Source of the DNA: Erysipelotrichaceae bacterium UBA6182
Lineage (GTDB): Bacteria; Bacillota_I; Bacilli_A; Erysipelotrichales; Erysipelotrichaceae
NCBI GenBank assembly: GCA_002422065.1
Contig: DITO01000270.1
Coordinates: 1-9,312, forward strand
Reading direction: 5' to 3'
DNA: 9,312 nucleotides
A model generated the notes under the pieces. The model was given only the letters and a program-made list of their open reading frames with translations. It made no database searches and was not told where the DNA came from. The translations under genes and the position numbers were made by a program. Below are positions 5,527 through 9,312 of the stretch, in pieces (position 1 is the first letter of the stretch; each line of letters opens with the position of its first letter).

Positions 5527-6499
5527 GATTATATTCAAATGGATAAAGAGAGTCTTGTTAGTACTACTCTTAGTATTTATAACACTCCCTTACTTTATAC
5601 CTCGTGATGGTAATCAAGAGATGCCTTCACAGCCTTTTGATAACTCATTATTTGTGAATACTTCTCAAGGAGTAAGTATTCATGCTCGCATTTATGAACC
5701 AACCCAACCTATGATTGGACAAATTATGTTGGTTCATGGACTAGGAGGTTCGACATTTTCTTACGAAGAGAATGCTCCTTTCTTAGCATCATTAGGATAC
5801 TTTGTTGTGACTGTAGATTTACCTGCTTTTGGTTTCTCAAGTAAACAGCGAGGACTTATTCACTCACAAAGCAATCGTGCAATGTGGTTGTGGGATATTC
5901 TTAAACAAATAGAAGTCTTTAATACTTTAGATTCTAAATGGATTATTGGGGGACACTCCATGGGTGGTTCTGTTGCCCTAGCAATGAATAATGCCCAACC
6001 TCTTAAAACACAGGGTTTAATACTTATTGATCCTGCTATTACCAATGATGTTGAGCGAAATCCTGTTTTATCATGGGTTGTAAAGTCAACACCAGTTGGA
6101 GAGTGGTTACGTGTTTTCTTAACGTATGGATTACTTAATAATGATTCCTTTCAATCATCATTATCATCGGCTTATGGTGTTGAGGCTACTGAGCAACAAG
6201 TAGAAGCTTACTTAAGACCACTACGAGTCAAAGGTAGTACCCAAGCACTACGAGAGTTCTTTGCGACTGCACAAGGACTTAGTGTCAATGAGTGGTTATA
6301 TCCTCAAACTCCAGTTATCTTAATATGGGGTGAAGAAGATGAATGGATTCCAATCTCCAACAAAGATGAAGTATTAGAGATTGCATCTAATGTCATTGAT
6401 ATTGTGCTAGAAAATGAAGGACATAATCCTATGGAAACAAACCCATCCCTTTTTAATGAGCGTTTAGCTTCTGCTCTGTCACAATGGGCCAATGAATGA
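5519..6499 (+). CDS. Membrane-anchored alpha/beta hydrolase
   Basis: A predicted 326-residue hydrolase of the alpha/beta fold (esterase, lipase or monoacylglycerol lipase-like). One hydrophobic segment at residues 5-26, preceded and interrupted by Lys/Arg, looks like an uncleaved signal anchor that would place the catalytic domain outside the membrane. The oxyanion-hole motif HGLGGS lies at 73-78, the nucleophile elbow GGHSMGG has Ser147, the acid is Asp274 in WGEEDEW, and the base is His302 in ENEGHNP. The triad is complete. A GTG start at 5519 is chosen because GGAGG (5508-5512) sits 6 nt upstream; a TTG at 5513 abuts that site. It overlaps the SOUL gene by 8 nt, the third gene of the operon. 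The substrate cannot be told from sequence; an acyl ester or lipid would fit the aldehyde dehydrogenase neighbour. Confidence 0.87.
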   Translation: MIKIIFKWIKRVLLVLLLVFITLPYFIPRDGNQEMPSQPFDNSLFVNTSQGVSIHARIYEPTQPMIGQIMLVHGLGGSTFSYEENAPFLASLGYFVVTVDLPAFGFSSKQRGLIHSQSNRAMWLWDILKQIEVFNTLDSKWIIGGHSMGGSVALAMNNAQPLKTQGLILIDPAITNDVERNPVLSWVVKSTPVGEWLRVFLTYGLLNNDSFQSSLSSAYGVEATEQQVEAYLRPLRVKGSTQALREFFATAQGLSVNEWLYPQTPVILIWGEEDEWIPISNKDEVLEIASNVIDIVLENEGHNPMETNPSLFNERLASALSQWANE

Positions 6500-6500
6500 T

Positions 6501-6527
6501 AACGTTACAGAACACTGTAACGTTTTT
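6501..6527 (+). terminator. Rho-independent terminator of the aldehyde dehydrogenase operon
   Basis: The perfect 10-bp stem AACGTTACAG (6501-6510) / CTGTAACGTT (6515-6524) with AACA loop ends in TTTTT (6523-6527). It starts two bases after the hydrolase stop codon. Confidence 0.92.
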
Positions 6528-6540
6528 AAATAACCTTCTG

Positions 6541-6568
6541 TGCTTAAATTGTGTGAATAGGGTATAAT
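6541..6568 (+). promoter_or_regulatory. Predicted promoter of the ppx-ppk operon
   Basis: A perfect -10 TATAAT (6563-6568) has TGCTTA (6541-6546) 16 bp upstream as a weak -35. Transcription near 6575 would give a leader of about 117 nt before ATG 6692. A second perfect TATAAT at 6665-6670 lies close to the gene but has no matching -35. The leader (6575-6691) contains no supported gene. Confidence 0.55.
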
Positions 6569-6691
6569 ATGATTACGCATGTTGTCAAACCTCAGTTATT
6601 TACTTTCTTTGTAAAGAAGATGTTAAAGAAATAAATTAGACTATATATGAACAAGACAACCTACTATAATGATGAAAGAAGGAGTGCAGTT

Positions 6692-7579
6692 ATGAACATT
6701 GGATTAATCGATTTAGGATCAAATTCCATACGATTAGTAATTTATCATTATAATGATGATCAACTTACAAAATTATTTAACTTAAAACATGCCGCTAAAA
6801 GTATTCTTTATGTTAAAGACAACAAGATGTCAATGGAAGGTGTCGAAGTTATTGTTTCTACATTAAAAGAACTTATTTTTGTCGCAAAAACCTATCATCT
6901 TGATTATTTTAGAATCTTTGCTACAGCTTCACTTCGTAATATTGATAACTCAAAAGAAACGATTGCAGCCATTGAATCAAGTATTCATCATCCAATTGAA
7001 CTATTAAGTGATGAAGAAGAATCATCCTTTGGATTTGAAGCGGTTGTTAAATATGAAACTCTTCCAAAAGAAGGATTATCCATCGACATTGGTGGTGGAT
7101 CAATGGAAATTACGTATTTTATGGATGGTAAATTGATTCATACAACATCCATTGGGATAGGATCTTTAAACTTCTACCAACAATATGTTTCTAATGTCTT
7201 ACCTAATGATGCTGAGCAAAGTCTTATGCGTGCTCACGCAAGAACACTATTCTCTGAGATTGTTTGGTTAGAGAATAAAATGATTGATCATATTATTGGA
7301 ATTGGTGGAACATCACGTGCCATGGTGAAGATGAATAAGATCCTTGATTTTGAAAAAGGATCAGCTTTGTCCTACAACACGATCTCAAAAATCGCAAGAC
7401 TATCTCCAATGCATGCTCAAGATATCATTAGAGGAGTTCCAGATCGCTTAATTACATTAGTACCAGGAGCTATACTTATTGATGAGTTAATGCAATATGT
7501 TCATGCAACCACGTTTACAGCATCAAAAGCATCACTACGTGAAGGATACTTATATTTAAAAATACTTCAAGAGGGATAA
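6692..7579 (+). CDS. ppx: Ppx/GppA family exopolyphosphatase (short form)
   Basis: A predicted 295-residue phosphatase of the ASKHA (actin/Hsp70/sugar kinase) fold that removes terminal phosphate from polyphosphate or, in GppA members, hydrolyses pppGpp. Family marks in order are DLGSNSIRL (7-15, phosphate loop 1), ATASLR (67-72), the LSDEEE segment near 95-100 containing the probable catalytic acid, DIGGGSMEI (122-130, phosphate loop 2), GIGGTSRA (203-210) and the GVPDR..TLVPGA..I segment. It lacks the C-terminal HD-like domain of E. coli Ppx, as in many Gram-positive relatives. Start ATG 6692 has AAGGAG (6679-6684) 7 nt upstream; an in-frame ATG at 6647 has no Shine-Dalgarno. The ppk gene starts 3 nt after its stop, which strongly favours polyphosphate as substrate. 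Confidence 0.88.
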   Translation: MNIGLIDLGSNSIRLVIYHYNDDQLTKLFNLKHAAKSILYVKDNKMSMEGVEVIVSTLKELIFVAKTYHLDYFRIFATASLRNIDNSKETIAAIESSIHHPIELLSDEEESSFGFEAVVKYETLPKEGLSIDIGGGSMEITYFMDGKLIHTTSIGIGSLNFYQQYVSNVLPNDAEQSLMRAHARTLFSEIVWLENKMIDHIIGIGGTSRAMVKMNKILDFEKGSALSYNTISKIARLSPMHAQDIIRGVPDRLITLVPGAILIDELMQYVHATTFTASKASLREGYLYLKILQEG

Positions 7580-7582
7580 TCT

Positions 7583-9312
7583 ATGACGTTTATTAATCGT
7601 GAATTAAGTTGGTTACAGTTCAATCAACGTGTGCTTCATCAAGCAACACTTTCATCAACGCCTTTTTTCGAGAAAGGGCGTTTTTTAAACATTGCCTTCA
7701 ATAACGTTGATGAATTCTATATGGTACGTGTTGGATCTCTACAAGAGCTATCAACAATCGTGTCATCTAATGATAATAAAACAAATCTAACGATAGCCCA
7801 ACAACTGAAGTTAATCTCTAAGAAAATGCATGAATATATTGATGATCAAGCGATTGTTTATCGTAACTGGATTAAAGATGCATCTGCTTTTCATATTCAT
7901 CTTAAGTCTTATCAAGACCTCAAACAAAATGATATGGCTTATATTCAAATGTATTATAAAACTCATATAGAACCGCTTTTATCACCTATGGTGATTGATC
8001 AATCTCATCCTTTTCCTTTCTTATTAAATAAACAGGTGGTTGTGGTAGCACTCTTAAAGAAAGGAAAGAAGAAGACCATTGGACTTATTCCAATTGATCC
8101 TCAAATCATTCCTTTAGTTCATCAAGTCCCGTCATCATCATCTTTAAACCTTGTGATGATCACTGATATTATTCATGCTCATGTTCAAAAGATCTTTAAA
8201 GGATTTGAAGTTGAGGCTATTACGAATATGAAACTTATCCGTAATGCTGACTTAGATTATGAAGGAAGTGCTGATGAAGAGTTAAACTTTAAAGATGTGA
8301 TGAAGAAACTACTTAAGAAGCGACAACGTTTAGCTCCTGTACGTTGTGAGTTTAATCATGATCATCCAGAACTCATTAAAGAAGTATTAAAGCGTGTTTC
8401 TATTAAAACACAGCATGTTTTTGTGAATCCTATTCCTTTACACCAAGCCCATATGAAACCCATAGAGCAGTTCTGTCTTAAGAAGTTTCCTCAAGCGTTC
8501 TTTCCACCATATACCCCTAAAGTATTATCTTTACCAAACAATATTTCTTTAACGGAATACCTGAAGAAGCAAGACTTATTCTTGCATGTTCCTTATGATC
8601 GTCTTGATCCTTTAGTTGATTTACTACGATGGGCAGCAGATAACCCAAAAGTAGTCAGTATTAAGATGACACTGTATCGACTATCGTCACAATCCTCTAT
8701 TATTGAATCACTTGTCAAAGCTGCAGAATCAGGTAAGGAAGTAGTGGTAGTCATTGAACTCAAAGCACGCTTTGATGAACAACATAATATTGATCATGCT
8801 ACTGTATTAGAAGAAGCAGGATGTCAGGTTATTTATGGATTTGATGGTTATAAAGTCCATTCTAAATGTTGTCTAATTACTGAAATAGACAAAGGACATA
8901 CAACCATGTATACACATGTTTCTACAGGAAACTATAATGAAAACACGGCAAGACTATATACTGATTATCACTTACTGAGTACTAGTCATGAGTTAGGTGA
9001 AGATATTAGAACTTTCTTTACATGGTTACAAATTGGAGATATTGATGCTTTTAGACAACCATTAAGTATGATGGCAACTTCACCATTCACCTTCAAACAA
9101 GCTATCCTTAAGCACATACACCAAGAGATTGAATCTCATATTCATTATGGGGATGGGCATATTATCTTTAAGATGAATTCAATGACAGATAAAGATATTA
9201 TGCAAGCTCTCATCTTAGCTGATGAACAAGGAGTGAATATTGAATTAATTATACGTGGGATTAACTGTTTAGATTCCCATGGAACTAAGATTAAGATAAG
9301 AAGTATTTTAGG
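7583..9312 (+). CDS. ppk1: Polyphosphate kinase 1, N-terminal part (runs off window)
   Basis: The frame is open from ATG 7583 to the window end, 576 codons of a protein usually near 690. PPK1 reversibly transfers the gamma-phosphate of ATP to polyphosphate. The N-terminal domain opens with NRELSWLQFNQRVL, the family hallmark, followed by a FLNIAFNNVDEFYMVRV segment. The catalytic core holds IKMTLYR, VVVIELKARFDEQHNI, KVHSK (His426) and THVSTGNYNENTARLYTDY, in which His445 corresponds to the autophosphorylated histidine of E. coli PPK (His435). The window stops at IKIRSILG, just before the last domain with the second conserved histidine. Shine-Dalgarno GAGGG (7571-7575) lies 7 nt upstream, inside the end of ppx, so the two genes are co-transcribed. 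Synthesis and degradation enzymes thus share one transcript. Confidence 0.95.
   Translation, partial: MTFINRELSWLQFNQRVLHQATLSSTPFFEKGRFLNIAFNNVDEFYMVRVGSLQELSTIVSSNDNKTNLTIAQQLKLISKKMHEYIDDQAIVYRNWIKDASAFHIHLKSYQDLKQNDMAYIQMYYKTHIEPLLSPMVIDQSHPFPFLLNKQVVVVALLKKGKKKTIGLIPIDPQIIPLVHQVPSSSSLNLVMITDIIHAHVQKIFKGFEVEAITNMKLIRNADLDYEGSADEELNFKDVMKKLLKKRQRLAPVRCEFNHDHPELIKEVLKRVSIKTQHVFVNPIPLHQAHMKPIEQFCLKKFPQAFFPPYTPKVLSLPNNISLTEYLKKQDLFLHVPYDRLDPLVDLLRWAADNPKVVSIKMTLYRLSSQSSIIESLVKAAESGKEVVVVIELKARFDEQHNIDHATVLEEAGCQVIYGFDGYKVHSKCCLITEIDKGHTTMYTHVSTGNYNENTARLYTDYHLLSTSHELGEDIRTFFTWLQIGDIDAFRQPLSMMATSPFTFKQAILKHIHQEIESHIHYGDGHIIFKMNSMTDKDIMQALILADEQGVNIELIIRGINCLDSHGTKIKIRSIL
7657..7686 (+). terminator. 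Terminator-like hairpin inside the ppk coding sequence
   Basis: Positions 7657-7667 pair with 7672-7682 (AACGCC core plus T-rich extension, two G-U pairs) around a TCGA loop. The stem is followed by a T tract at 7681-7686. The form is that of an intrinsic terminator, but it lies about 25-35 codons into ppk. Translating ribosomes would melt it; it could stop transcription when ppk is poorly translated. It encodes TPFFEKGRF, equivalent to a segment conserved in PPK1, so it may be a by-product of coding. Confidence 0.45.

Noticed and set aside
6569..6634. 21-codon reading frame (MITHVVKPQLFTFFVKKMLKK) in the ppx leader
   Set aside because: Its ATG directly abuts the -10 box, upstream of the predicted transcription start, and has no Shine-Dalgarno. 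No match to a leader peptide or toxin family that I recognise.
6647..6691. In-frame ATG extension of ppx
   Set aside because: No Shine-Dalgarno; the added residues are not typical of the family, whose N-terminus begins just before the DLGSNS motif.
1..9312. CRISPR arrays, transposases, tRNA or rRNA genes
   Set aside because: No regularly spaced direct repeats, transposase motifs or structured RNA gene signatures were seen on either strand.

Overview
The window is AT-rich, uses TGA as a normal stop codon, and carries eight genes, all on the + strand, in short operons separated by compact Rho-independent terminators. A low-GC Firmicute with an anaerobic or fermentative lifestyle fits best. A lineage near Erysipelotrichia, Haloplasma or Izemoplasma is possible, but that is a guess from style and gene content. 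No mobile element, CRISPR array, rRNA or tRNA gene was seen.

Region 1 (1-198) is the 3' end of an S9-family peptidase, closed by a terminator that overlaps its stop codon.

Region 2 (200-3461) is the most interesting part. A two-gene transporter operon (substrate-binding lipoprotein and inner-membrane permease of the NitT/TauT/THI5-like type, with no ATPase in view) is followed by a separately transcribed [FeFe] hydrogenase that resembles the group B family. Each unit has its own recognisable promoter. At each promoter lies an 18-bp 7-4-7 inverted repeat matching the operator of the redox repressor Rex (TTGTGAA/TTGTTAA half-sites, N4 spacer) with at most one mismatch. The first sits between -35 and -10; the second covers the predicted transcription start. 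Inference: the orphan transporter and the hydrogenase form one NADH/NAD+-controlled module. The transporter substrate is unknown.

Region 3 (3462-6527) is a tightly packed three-gene operon: a class 3 (fatty-aldehyde type) aldehyde dehydrogenase, a SOUL-family putative heme-binding protein, and a membrane-anchored alpha/beta hydrolase. The genes are 1 nt apart or overlapping. A role in lipid or aldehyde turnover is plausible but not shown.

Region 4 (6528-9312) is a polyphosphate operon: a short Ppx/GppA-type phosphatase followed 3 nt later by polyphosphate kinase 1, which runs off the end of the window. A strong terminator-like hairpin with a T6 tract lies inside the ppk reading frame about 75 nt after its start codon. 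It could cause translation-dependent premature termination.

For several genes the best start codon is an internal one with a good Shine-Dalgarno, not the most upstream one (266, 1962, 3657, 5519, 6692).
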